Positions 1-8,180 of a DNA stretch of 21,934 nt are shown piece by piece (position 1 is the stretch's first letter; each line of letters opens with the position of its first letter). Position numbers and translations under genes: made by a program. The notes under the pieces were generated by a model. The model worked only from the letters and a program-made list of their open reading frames with translations. It was not told the DNA's origin and did no database searches. The DNA is from Chara braunii (lineage: Eukaryota > Streptophyta > Charophyceae > Charales > Characeae). The stretch spans positions 784,406 to 806,339 of the forward strand of contig BFEA01000250.1 of the NCBI GenBank assembly GCA_003427395.1, read 5' to 3'.

Positions 1-58
<58 letters not shown>
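1..58. repeat. (GA)n microsatellite
   Basis: An uninterrupted GA dinucleotide run begins at the first base of the window, so its true left end is outside. The following bases (CAGACAGAGCAGACGCC...) are a degenerate continuation. The same motif recurs at 16052-16240 and 17533-17586. Confidence 0.97.
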
Positions 59-62
<4 letters not shown>

Positions 63-496
63 GACAGAGCAGACGCCATAAGACGCCATCAGCGATCGTT
101 GCTGTGAGCCACGGCGATGCCGTGGCGGGTTCCACTTGTGTAGCTAAAAGAACTACGTTGCACTTGTACTGATTTGTAGTGTTTACCCTCCATCAAAAGT
201 TCCGGTTGTTGTTTACCATGCCGATAGCCTGCTCTCTATATGACGGATCATGTGGTTATTGGGTTTAAGCTCCAGGTTGTGTGAGAGTTCTAGGAGGCAG
301 AAGGCGCATTGAGCTCGGGAGCTTGGAGTGTTCATCTTGGTGGGGGGTGGTGTGGTGGGTAATAGGTGTTAGGATTTAGTGTGATGCGGATGACGTAGGT
401 GAGTTGGGTTTGTGGTGTGGGAGAGAGACCTGAAGGATGGGAGAGTGTTTGGATTGGTGAGGTTGAGTTCGGGAGATGTTTGATGATGGACGGTGG

Positions 497-498
<2 letters not shown>
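59..498. other. Intergenic stretch, no gene recognised
   Basis: This stretch is GT-rich on the plus strand from about 320 onward and has no convincing coding signal. Part of it may be the 3' untranslated tail of the minus-strand LINE that ends nearby, but I see no poly(A) or target duplication that would fix that boundary. Confidence 0.4.

Positions 499-532
<34 letters not shown>
499..532. repeat. Poly-G tract (about 34 G)
   Basis: This is a run of roughly 34 consecutive G residues on the plus strand. It lies just beyond the minus-strand LINE reading frame, so in LINE orientation it is a poly-C tract in the putative 3' UTR. Exact length is unreliable because long homopolymers are error-prone in sequencing. 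Confidence 0.9.
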
Positions 533-533
<1 letters not shown>

Positions 534-551
534 AGGGGCGATGGTAGGATG

Positions 552-1471
552 TTAGGCTGGGTTGAAAGAAGGGTTCATAGAGGTATCTGTTCCATTAAGT
601 GCGATGGGAGATAGGGTGTTTTCTCGTGCGAAGTGCCTCAGAGTGATATGGTTATCGACATTTGATGCGGGTATAACTAACCAGTTTTTTAAGCGCAGTC
701 TTTCTCTTTCTATCGTTCCTAGTTTCCCGTTGCCTAGATACAGGGAATTGAATTTGTTAATGACCTGATGTTTCTTGTCTGGGGCATTATGTAGGGACTA
801 GAGTTTCATATATGTTCTTCCATAGTGCTTGGATCGGTATCCACCATTTGCTTAATGGCTATGAGGGGGTTTTCAGGGGTGTTACTAGGATCCTCGAAGG
901 TTGCTTTGCATCTCCTTTTCCAGATAGCCGAAAGGGTCGATTTTTTGACGAGTGAGAAGAAGAAAAGCTCGAATCCTTTGAGGGGTGGGTCTTGACCTAC
1001 TTCTAGGATCAGGGTGCGTGGGTTGATCGCGATTTTCTCCATACAGGTCTGTAGGAAATCCCAGTTGACTTGATCATAGGCTTTCTCAAAGTCGAAGAAG
1101 AGTATTGCTGCCGTCATTCGTTTTTGAGTGATTAGCGGCTCGCTGAGGGTCATAACGTTATCTAGTATGAGTCTGGCTTGGATGAAGCCTGTTTGGTCTA
1201 GATGGAAGCACTTGCCGGTGATGTGGTTGATTCTTGTGGCTAGGAGCTTGGCCAGGATTTTGTAGGCGACATTAAGAAGGGAGATAGGTCTATAATTTTT
1301 TATGTTCTTTCTGTCTCCCTTCTTGTACAGTAAGGTCACTACTCCGGTGCTCAGGTCAGGCCCCAAGGATTCATGTTCCCATGCCTTGTTAAGGAAGCGC
1401 AAGTGAAGGGGGCCGAGTGAGGGCCAGCTTGCGGCCCGGAATTCTTTTGAGAGGGAAACTGAAGAAGTCAA
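552..1471 (-). pseudogene. LINE (non-LTR retrotransposon) ORF2 remnant, reverse transcriptase internally deleted
   Basis: The 221-residue minus-strand frame at 806-1471 carries plant LINE reverse-transcriptase signatures in order. These are GVVTLLYKKGD followed by NYRPISLLNVAYKILAK (about residues 43-77), DQTGFIQARLILDNV (about 92-106) and the motif A block FFDFEKAYDQVNWDFL (about 124-139), with the first catalytic Asp. Right after motif A the frame jumps to a C-terminal segment (AIWKRRCKATFEDP) typical of the far end of plant LINE ORF2. The FADD/YADD catalytic motif, thumb and most of the downstream region are therefore missing. After a stop and a frame change near 790, a further open stretch continues in the same orientation to a TAA at 552-554, including RLRLKNWLVIPASNV; it is probably the remaining ORF2 tail. 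The 5' side breaks off near 1450, with no endonuclease or ORF1. The copy cannot encode an active enzyme. Family assignment is from motifs only. Confidence 0.85.
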
Positions 1472-1592
1472 ATTCTATGGAAGAAGTACTAAGTGGCAAG
1501 CCTAACTGGTTTTATATTAATCTGGTCAATCAACCTCAATGCCTTTTCTAGGGTTAACATCTCTTCACTTGTATTAGAACCTAAAAGGATTA

Positions 1593-1620
1593 AAAGAAAG
1601 AAAGAAAGAAAGAAAGAAAG
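1593..1620. repeat. (GAAA)n microsatellite
   Basis: About seven tandem AAAG/GAAA units lie between the LINE remnant and the SINE-like insertion. An A-rich tetranucleotide tract like this often derives from an old retroposon tail, but no flanking duplication was found to prove it. Confidence 0.85.
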
Positions 1621-1665
1621 ACTGTATTCCTTCAACTTAATATTTGAAGCCATGTACGCACTGAT

Positions 1666-1952
1666 TGGTGAGCACATACTCTTTTTTTATTCCTTTTTTC
1701 GGAACTTATGTCGATCAGGTTCCTGACCCTTGGGGGTGATACGTGCCTCCCTCCTACGGGGTGAAGTCCTGTGTTGAGGGCTCGGGCCTATTGGTGGGGA
1801 CCTGCATCTGCTGGAAACCGGGTCCAGCATCCCAATACAAGGGTTGGTTTTTACCGGGGGCCATTACCCAGCTTCGGCTTTTAGGGCCTCACGAGCTCAG
1901 TGTCCAAGCCACCACAGTCTATTCATTCCTCAAGGTCTGGTGAGCACATACT
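1666..1952 (-). mobile_element. SINE-like retroposon with 15-bp target-site duplication
   Basis: A perfect 15-bp direct repeat TGGTGAGCACATACT lies at 1666-1680 and 1938-1952. The 257 bp between them (1681-1937) begin, on the plus strand, with a T-rich block containing T7 and T6 runs. In minus orientation the insert therefore ends in an A-rich tail right against the target duplication, the hallmark of target-primed reverse transcription. It has no open frame of note, and the length suits a SINE. A tRNA-type A/B box pair is not convincing: a GGTGGCTTGGAC stretch lies near the minus-strand 5' end and CCGGTTTCCAGC about 85 bp further. The head may therefore be degenerate or not tRNA-derived. No other copy was seen in this window. 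Confidence 0.72.
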
Positions 1953-1959
1953 GTTAATT

Positions 1960-1985
1960 TGTGGGGGGGGTGGGGGGGTGGGTGG
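1960..1985. repeat. G-rich low-complexity tract
   Basis: G8-T-G7-T-G3-T-GG on the plus strand immediately follows the SINE-like insertion. It is quadruplex-prone, and length errors are likely. Confidence 0.8.
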
Positions 1986-2006
1986 TCGGCGAGCATATAT
2001 GTTTGA

Positions 2007-2354
2007 TTGGAAAATCAATTAATTGCTTCTTCAATGAATCTTCATCGAAGCTTCAGAAGTTCAGATCAAACAACAGCTTCCCAAAATTACCCCACCTGTG
2101 CACATAAGCTTCCTGATAACAATGTGAGAAGAAAGAAAACAGTGCAGAGAAATAAAAAACCAGCATGGAAACAAACTGTGTATGCAGTGAGCATCGAGCA
2201 GCTACGGTTCCGCCAGTTTCTTTCCTCTAGTTCGAAAAATAGCAAAAAGCACTGTGTATGCATTGACTATCAAGCAGTTACGGTTTCTGCTATTATCAAG
2301 ATCCAGGCTAGGGTGCGGGTGATTCGATACAACGCAAAGCCTTTCCAGCCCTAG
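2007..2354 (+). CDS. Uncertain ORF with an IQ-like C-terminal motif
   Basis: A 115-codon open frame starts at ATG 2007. It is basic and serine-rich, and near its end reads AIIKIQARVRVIRYNAKPF. That resembles the first half of a calmodulin-binding IQ motif (IQxxxR present, the following G and second basic position not kept). The frame spans two copies of a diverged 76-bp duplication, so part of its length is repeat-derived. No splice context, promoter or homologue can be shown from the window. It may be a decayed exon of an IQ-domain protein or a chance ORF; chance is the more likely reading. Confidence 0.15.
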   Translation: MENQLIASSMNLHRSFRSSDQTTASQNYPTCAHKLPDNNVRRKKTVQRNKKPAWKQTVYAVSIEQLRFRQFLSSSSKNSKKHCVCIDYQAVTVSAIIKIQARVRVIRYNAKPFQP

Positions 2355-2522
2355 ACAATGTAGACATCCCATTTTTCACTCACTTTCGAAGATTAGTGCC
2401 AAAAGAGGCGCTTTGTTCACCTTGCCCAAAATAGTTTTTTGGCGAAAACCTATGCACTGGATCCATGTTTCTTGCTATTATCGAGTCACTTTCTTTCCTC
2501 TAGTTCGAAAATAGCAAGAAGC
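2175..2522. repeat. Diverged 76-bp tandem duplication plus a dispersed third piece
   Basis: ACTGTGTATGC at 2175 and again at 2251 begins two diverged units of about 76 bp, each continuing to a GCAG-TACGGTT block. A 33-34 bp module (TTTCTTTCCTCTAGTTCGAAAA...) inside the first unit at 2217-2250 reappears at 2490-2522. There it is preceded by a TTGCTATTATC that also occurs near 2290. The pattern suggests an old local tandem repeat or rearranged element; identity is unknown. Confidence 0.6.
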
Positions 2523-2659
2523 GTGCGATAAACTTACTGACGGGCAGAGGTTTTTAGCAACACCAGACATCCAGGCCCTATAACTATAACTATCCTGCCG
2601 ACACCCTAGCCTGGACCTGGAATCTACTCGTCTATCGAATTAGCGAATTACCTGCCTGG

Positions 2660-3836
2660 TGCAAGGAAAATGAGAGATAGCGAGATGACAGACTCCAGAT
2701 AGCGCAATCACTTTGAAACTTGAAAGCAAGAAAGTCCCAGAGTGTCCAGATAAGCAGCATTGCACCAATATTACACCAATGGAGATTTGAAACACTGAAA
2801 CCAAATGTCAATGAGAGCTTTACTCTCGTCCCCACCAACATACGTATCCAGGCTCTCTCTCCCTACTTGGGGCTCGGCACCCAGGCTACTCCCTACACAG
2901 CTACTTCCTGCCTACGAATTGACAATGCAACTGTTGACGTCAGCAGCCACCGAAGTACTTGAAGATGTCGACCAATGCAGACCATCGCCAATACCAGGTA
3001 TGCGCCCTCACATCATCATCCTCATCTCTTTCACTCTCTCCCTATCCTTGTCTTCCTCCCCACGTCTTCTCCCTTATGCACGAAGACCACCACCACCTCC
3101 ACTGGCTGTCCAAGCCAAGCCCTGGCTATGTAGGGCTGGCTATGGCGCTGCCCTCGGCAGCGCCCTGCCTTCTTCCGCCCTGCCTTCTTCCAGCGCCCGC
3201 ATGCACTGCCTCGCAGCTAGCACTAGCGCACAGCGCACAGCCTGTGAGTGCACGTTCAAGCAGCGCTGCCGCATGCACTGCCTAGTGCCCGTGTGCCTCC
3301 ACCAGTGGCGAGCTCTTTCCTTTATGGAAAGTGGTCACCCAGTCTGCTCCCTGGCTGGGCCTCGTGTATTTCCAGTACTTCCAATCGGGCCAAAGTGTCT
3401 GCGCCCAGGCCCATTCAGATAGTGGCCTGGGAGCGAATTGGTTGAGCCTGCCCAACCACCCAGGAGTAAACGTGAGGTTCTCCCTGCTTCGCCTATGCTG
3501 CTGGAAGAGCCTAGAAGGCTCAAGAATTATTTATGATTCTCACGAGTATGGAGGATGAAACCAACTGCCGCATGGCAACTGTCTGGCGCCCACCAAACTT
3601 TGCCAAAATTGATGAACTCAGGCCATATTGAAATTCAGGGGCCCGCCTTCACTTAGGGCGGGCTCATGCTTGCTGAAAGGGCCCTACAGGGACATGCCAA
3701 GCGCCTTCACTTAGGGCAGGCTCATGCTTGCTGAAAGGGCCCTACAGGGACATGCCAAGGAGCCAACTCGTAACAAAGCCTTGTCGAAGATCCATGCCCA
3801 CATGGGGTTTACAACAGGCTCTGCTTGGGTCCCTCA
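2660..3836 (-). repeat. Diverged LTR of family 2 (copy C)
   Basis: Read on the minus strand, this region aligns by eye, in order, with the LTRs at 6692-7631 and 18797-19720. Shared blocks are GGGCCCT...TTTCAGCAAG, the CCCTAAGTGAAGG core, CAGTTGGTT, CCATAA-GGAAAG, a GGGCACT block, ATACCTGGT, GTACTTCGG-GCTG-TGACGTCA, GGCATTGT-like and TGGG-GCCGAG-CCA, and the 3' end CTCAT-TTCCTTGCA. The 3' terminus (minus) at 2660 matches the CCTTGCA end of the 6692-7631 copy exactly. The 5' terminus at 3836 is inferred from a TG start and a 6-bp direct repeat GCCTGG at 2654-2659 and 3837-3842. The larger size (about 1.18 kb) is partly due to an internal 58-bp tandem duplication. It is much more diverged than the other two copies and has no adjacent PBS, so it is best read as an old solo LTR or fragment. 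Confidence 0.65.
3645..3760. repeat. 58-bp tandem duplication
   Basis: Two nearly identical adjacent 58-bp units (3645-3702 and 3703-3760) each start GCCTTCACTTAGGGC and run through GGGCCCTACAGGGACATGCC. They lie inside the upstream part of LTR copy C. Near-identity inside an otherwise diverged LTR implies the duplication is younger than the LTR insertion or was homogenised. Confidence 0.92.
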
Positions 3837-4564
3837 GCCTGGTCTCATAGCCCTATAAACAGGCATTGGCACATATTTGCAGGCCCGCCTTCACTTAGGG
3901 CGGGCACGGCACTTTCAGACACTGCCGAGGAACTAAATCCTTGCACTGAGTTCAAATCCACCAAAACCAAGATTCTTCAGGGCAGGGGCTCTAACGAGTC
4001 TAATCCCACGGCCAGCAATCCAAAGCGCAGTGCAGAAAATGGCTCCGTCCAATACTTCTGCAAGTATGCAAGGGCCTCTCAGCAGACAGGACAGGGCCGA
4101 TAGACGTTGGGAACAGGCCAAAAAGGGGAAAACCCGGTTACATCAAGGGTTAGGCCTGGCCAGTCTACCTTAGGCAGAGGTGGGGGGTGGTACATCCTTT
4201 CAAAGGAAGTGATCAATGCCGCCCTCTCGATTCTCTCAGCCATAATGGGGAGAAGCGTTGGAGTGTGTACTCATATTCTCTTGGTGCTCGTAACTCTTCT
4301 CCACAGCACTTGTTATATCAACATGTGATTAGTATCACACATATATGCAAGCACAAGCTGTGCGCAGAGTTACAGAGGTACGGCGTACGAGCACACACTC
4401 ACCGTGCGGCGCACGGGGGAAATAGGCACCCCGAAAAAAGGGGGCCGCAGGCAAAAAAACGAAAATCTGTACGACTGTAGTTGAAAAGGATCCGTTCCTT
4501 AGGTGGTGCACTCTACTGCATCTACAAAACAGCGCCCCCCCCCCCCCCCCCCACCCCCCCCCAA

Positions 4565-4595
<31 letters not shown>

Positions 4596-4924
4596 AAACT
4601 GCTTCTGGTACAGTGCACGGGAAAGTGGTGCGCCGCATGCTGCAATTGCAATTATGATATCACATAAATTGCTATTACACAATGTTTGTACTAACTTTGT
4701 ACAATATATCAAAATATTCACGACATGCTACGTATATGTAAATTACAATGAAATACAGCATTACAGTGAAATGCACATTGTTGAACATAACCACGATAGA
4801 ATTAATTTTATAACTTGAATTAAATTATATTCAATGCATTTCAAATTTTAAATTGTCTAACACAGAACTCACAAATATGATTGAAATATATGTTGAAATG
4901 ATGAAATCATTCAATGATAAAATC
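3837..4924. other. Intergenic DNA between LTR copy C and the Ty3-like element
   Basis: No gene is recognised. A further copy of the GCCCGCC...GGCGGGC hairpin motif of LTR family 2 lies at 3883-3905, just outside the tentative copy C boundary, so family 2 sequence may extend further here. From about 4690 the DNA is AT-rich up to the insertion point of the Ty3-like element at 4924. Confidence 0.45.
4535..4600. repeat. Poly-C then A-rich (ACAAA)n low-complexity block
   Basis: C18-A-C9 is followed by A9 and repeated CAAAA units. This is simple sequence; exact length is uncertain. Confidence 0.9.
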
Positions 4925-6197
4925 TGTGATGACCTGACCAAAACACGGACTGAGGCACACACCTGATTTCTGAGTTTTGCTCATGGACTGAATGCCTTGC
5001 TGAGTTTCCCGCTTGCTACTATGTTCTCTAAGTCTGTGTGTGGGCACGCTTGCTGGTCTGCGTGTCTGTCTGAGTGCTTGTCGGCTTGAATGTGTGTGTG
5101 ACCCACAAGGGCACTTGTTCGTTCGTTGGGACCACAGGTCCGGTACTTGCCTGTGGCCATGACATTGAGGATTGCAGCGAGGAAAACACTCAAGTGGCGG
5201 GGAAAGAGGCCCGCAAAACTTGAAGCAGCGGGGAAACACTCAAGTAGCAGGTAGGTCGGTACCACACCCTGAAAAGGTAGATGTGTCGGCCCTGCCGGGT
5301 ACTCAAGACCGAGCAGAAGAAGACAAAAGTTGGCATTTTTAGAGGCCCAGTAGTTGTAGGCTAGATCTAGACGCATACCAGTCCAACCAGTCTGAGTCTA
5401 GGGCCTATACGAGCAATATCAGAGTTTGGAATGATGTTTCCCTCCGAATGGAAGGAGGTACCGGTTGCTTGGAAGGCTGAGTGGCCCGGAAGTCACCGCC
5501 CAAGAGGCAAGCAGGCCGCTATATCTCCAGGCCGGGCGAAGAGCCCAGCCTCATTGTCAGTGTGCAAGTTTGGCGACACACTGGTTGGAGCACTGGCTGG
5601 AGCAGCACTAGCTTGGAGCAGCACTGCTGGGGAAGGAGCAAGGACACGGAGGAGGAAGAAGACCAGGAGGAAGGGGGAGCGCAAGAGGTAGTACCTGGCT
5701 ATGGTGGTTGCCATCTTCATCACCTTGGTGGGCGCTGTAGCAGGAAGGCCCCCGTTGGGACAGAGCAACAGAGTCAGGCATGGCGGCCTGTGCTAGAGCA
5801 GCCATAGCTGCTTTGTGTTGTCCTTTGGAGAGCTGGGCCATGCCCTGGTAGTCCGCCATAGCCTCGGCCTAGGAGGAAGAGAGAGAGAGGCGGCCATGGC
5901 TATGGTGGACCTCAAGTGATACCTGCAGTAGAAGAGGGATTCGGACATTGATTATGGTTCAGCCATTCAACATTGTATTATTATTTCTTGTGTGAATAAG
6001 AGAGGAGGAGATAAGGAGGACGAGAGTGTTTGGCGAAGAAGAAGAGCATTATCATTTGTCTATGCCGGTGTACATCATCTTCTTCGTCTTCTTCTTCTTA
6101 CCCTCTCTCTCCTCTCAAGTTCATTCATTTCTTTCGCAATTGGACAGCATTGTACTATCTGATGAATGTGTACTTCAAATTGGCCTGTATCATAACA
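4925..6197 (+). repeat. 5' LTR of the Ty3-like element
   Basis: This 1273-bp repeat starts TGTGATGA and ends TCATAACA, an imperfect 8-bp terminal inverted pair. It matches 10969-12253 along its whole length with substitutions and indels. An AATAAG-type signal follows TATTATTATTTC near 5980-6000, and CTT-rich sequence near 6080 precedes the 3' end. Compared with the 3' LTR it has an extra GCACTAGCTTGGAGCA-like segment near 5607 and an extra purine-rich stretch near 5665-5692, and lacks the 30-bp duplication found there. Confidence 0.92.
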
Positions 6198-6198
6198 T

Positions 6199-6210
6199 TG
6201 GTATCAGAGT
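6199..6210 (+). promoter_or_regulatory. Primer binding site, initiator tRNA-Met type
   Basis: TGGTATCAGAGT lies one base after the TG...CA end of the 5' LTR plus a T. It matches the common plant retrotransposon PBS TGGTATCAGAGC, complementary to the 3' end of initiator tRNA-Met, at 11 of 12 positions. This position fixes the LTR end and the element's orientation. Confidence 0.92.
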
Positions 6211-6243
6211 GGATTCTACTTGCTGGTGAGAGTTGACTTATCT

Positions 6244-6296
6244 ACCCTAACCCTAACCTAAGTGGTTAGGGCTAACCACTTAGGGTTAGGGTTGGT
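6244..6296. repeat. Near-perfect hairpin with telomere-like CCCTAA/TTAGGG arms in the retroelement leader
   Basis: The left arm 6246-6269 contains CCCTAACCCTAACC and the right arm 6272-6295 contains AGGGTTAGGGTT. They pair over about 24 bp with one bulged G (6285), one G·U pair and only a 2-nt centre (6270-6271). It begins about 35 bp after the PBS. A 2-nt loop cannot close as RNA without opening the innermost pairs, but the stem would still be very stable as RNA or as a DNA cruciform. It may be a packaging or dimerisation element of the genomic RNA; that function is inference. Confidence 0.9.
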
Positions 6297-6691
6297 CCGA
6301 AGTGGGAAGTGGGGCAGCGTGGTTCAGAGAAGCTGCTCCCATCTGGTTAGGTCGTGTTGGGTCGACTCTGAACCTAACCAGGCCGATTGAGAGTAATTAT
6401 GTGGTGGCGAGACACATCAAGAGGACTTCATGCGACAAGTTGAGAGAGGCGACAGTGAGAGAGGCACTCACACCTGGAATCTGACCTCAGACACTTGGTG
6501 ACTTGAGGGCCTCCCTCAAGTAGGCGATCTTGAGGGAGGTAGCCATTCTGCATCTACGGACTGCAAGTTACTACTTGTTTCTTCAGCATCCGTGGTGTAC
6601 CCGGCGTTGCACTTTGGTGGTGGAGTCAGACCCTCCTCATGATAGGACACTAGTGTAGAGGAAGCGAATAGGGTTAGGAGGACCACATGAG

Positions 6692-7631
6692 TGCGAGGCA
6701 CAAGGCCTCGATAAGCCCTACTGGGCCCCTATTTGCAACAGAATCGGCCGCCCTAAGTGAAGGCAGGCTCGAGAGACCCCAAGAGGCCTATTTTGGACTA
6801 CTACGCAACTGGGGAAAATTCAGGCGGTTGCACAGCGCCAGTTGGTTGGACGCGCCCAGGCCCTGGACTTCTTTATCAAATGCATCTGAATCAGGCCCTG
6901 GGCGATATTCGCAGCATGGACCCAACTCAGGCTACGGGCAGTTGGGCACTGGTAACCACCACAGGCCCTGGGCCTGTTTCCCTTGGATGGAGGCGCAGTC
7001 TCGTCGGGCCTACCAGAAGCTTCTGGGCCAGGGCCCAGTACCTCACGGCTGCACGCAGCAGCAGGCCACTTCGATATAGGGAAGGGCCTGCCTCTGCATT
7101 GGATATTCAGGCACTGGCTGCTTTGTGCACAAGCGCTGCTGCGCTATCGCCTGCCAGGCTCACACGCTCACGGGCGGGCTGGAAGGAGCAGGCAGCCATA
7201 GCCGAGCTGCGCTGCTGTATGCTGGATGAGGTGCATGGTGGTCCTTGGGTGCAAGTGGCATCTGTGAGTTGAGGAACGAGGTTGTGAGTGATACGAGAGA
7301 TATACCTGGTGCTTGAAGCGTGAGGCATTGGCTGAGATCTGCTCGTACTTCGGGGAGCTGTTGACGTCATCAGCGGCATTGTAGAGTAGGCTAGATAGGA
7401 TCTGCCATCTGTAGTCTGGGCGCCGAGCGCCAGATAGGATATCAACATTGGTTCTTCGTTGATGATGATGATGAGACTATTCCAGCATTGTCAATTATGA
7501 GCTTTTGGTGTGCTCTTATTTGGTGAAACTCGTGATGCAATTCGGCTTTTGGTTCGAGGTCACGACTATCTGGTCTCATGTGTATGATCCTGTTTGATTG
7601 CTGAAGTTCGCTATTGCTCATCTTCCTTGCA
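6692..7631 (+). mobile_element. Nested solo LTR of family 2 (copy A)
   Basis: This 940-bp sequence begins TGCGAGGC and ends CCTTGCA, with a short inverted pair (TGCGAG / CTTGCA). TGAG is directly repeated outside it at 6688-6691 and 7632-7635. It is collinear and highly similar to 18797-19720, which is followed by a PBS, so this unit is an LTR. It has no PBS or internal sequence of its own, hence a solo LTR left by LTR-LTR recombination. It inserted into the leader of the Ty3-like element and so is younger than that insertion. Both flanks and termini are directly visible; the solo-LTR mechanism is inferred. Confidence 0.85.
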
Positions 7632-8180
7632 TGAGGAAGGGGGGTGAGTTATACTTCATCTCAGAGTCCGGGCCACTCAGGTAAGTGTCGTGCACCTAAG
7701 GGTTGGTCGTGACCTACGTGGGTGGGACCGACCCAAACAAGAAGGGCCCCTTGGACCCAAATCAATGTCGCTCTCTTTTCTGTCTGGGATACGGTACTCT
7801 TCTTTTTTATTAGAGCCCTCACTGCCGAGGGGATCTCGACTGAGATGCTTTGTCAGACTGATGAGACACAATCCAATGCTTGACCTGCACCTTATACACC
7901 ACTCAATTCTCCATTGTTGTATGATGTTACTTGTAGTCCGATTTGTTGTACTTTTGACGGTGCCGATTGGATTAGGCTCGAGGGGATCTCATACTTGGTT
8001 TGACCGGACTAAAACGCGGAGTCTGAATTCATTTTTATTTTTTGTTGTTGTTGGTCCAAATATTTGCCGCTCCGGCTAGAAGTTCTACCTTCTCCTCTGC
8101 ACTTTCAGTTTGTTTCTTTCGCTGAAGTCCACTACATGCCCGTAGACACGCGCGGATAAGAGAGAAGAGCAAGAGAGGCC

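Larger units (their letters stand above)
6211..8180 (+). other. Untranslated leader of the Ty3-like element, interrupted by a solo LTR
   Basis: Between the PBS and the presumed gag start there are about 1.03 kb of element sequence (6211-6691 and 7632-8180), split by the nested solo LTR at 6692-7631. No coding signal is recognised. The stretch 6480-6545 has complementary GAGGGCCTCCCTCAAG and CTTGAGGGAGG segments that can form another hairpin. Confidence 0.6.

Noticed and set aside
3847-3868. CCCTATAAACAGG as a promoter TATA box
   Set aside because: No transcript start or gene downstream can be linked to it; TATA-like strings are common in this AT-variable DNA.
4907-5376. Cys/His-rich ORFs on the minus strand of the 5' LTR (also in the 3' LTR)
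   Set aside because: Both lie entirely within LTR sequence, differ between the two LTRs by indels, and have no domain; non-coding shadows.
6158-6164. CTGATGA in the Ty3-like LTRs (also near 12213)
   Set aside because: No stem II or GAAA core follows; AATGTGTACTTC comes next.
7366-7372. TCATCAG in solo LTR A as a possible minus-strand hammerhead core
   Set aside because: The minus strand continues CGTCAACAGC with no paired stem II and no GAAAC in the right place.
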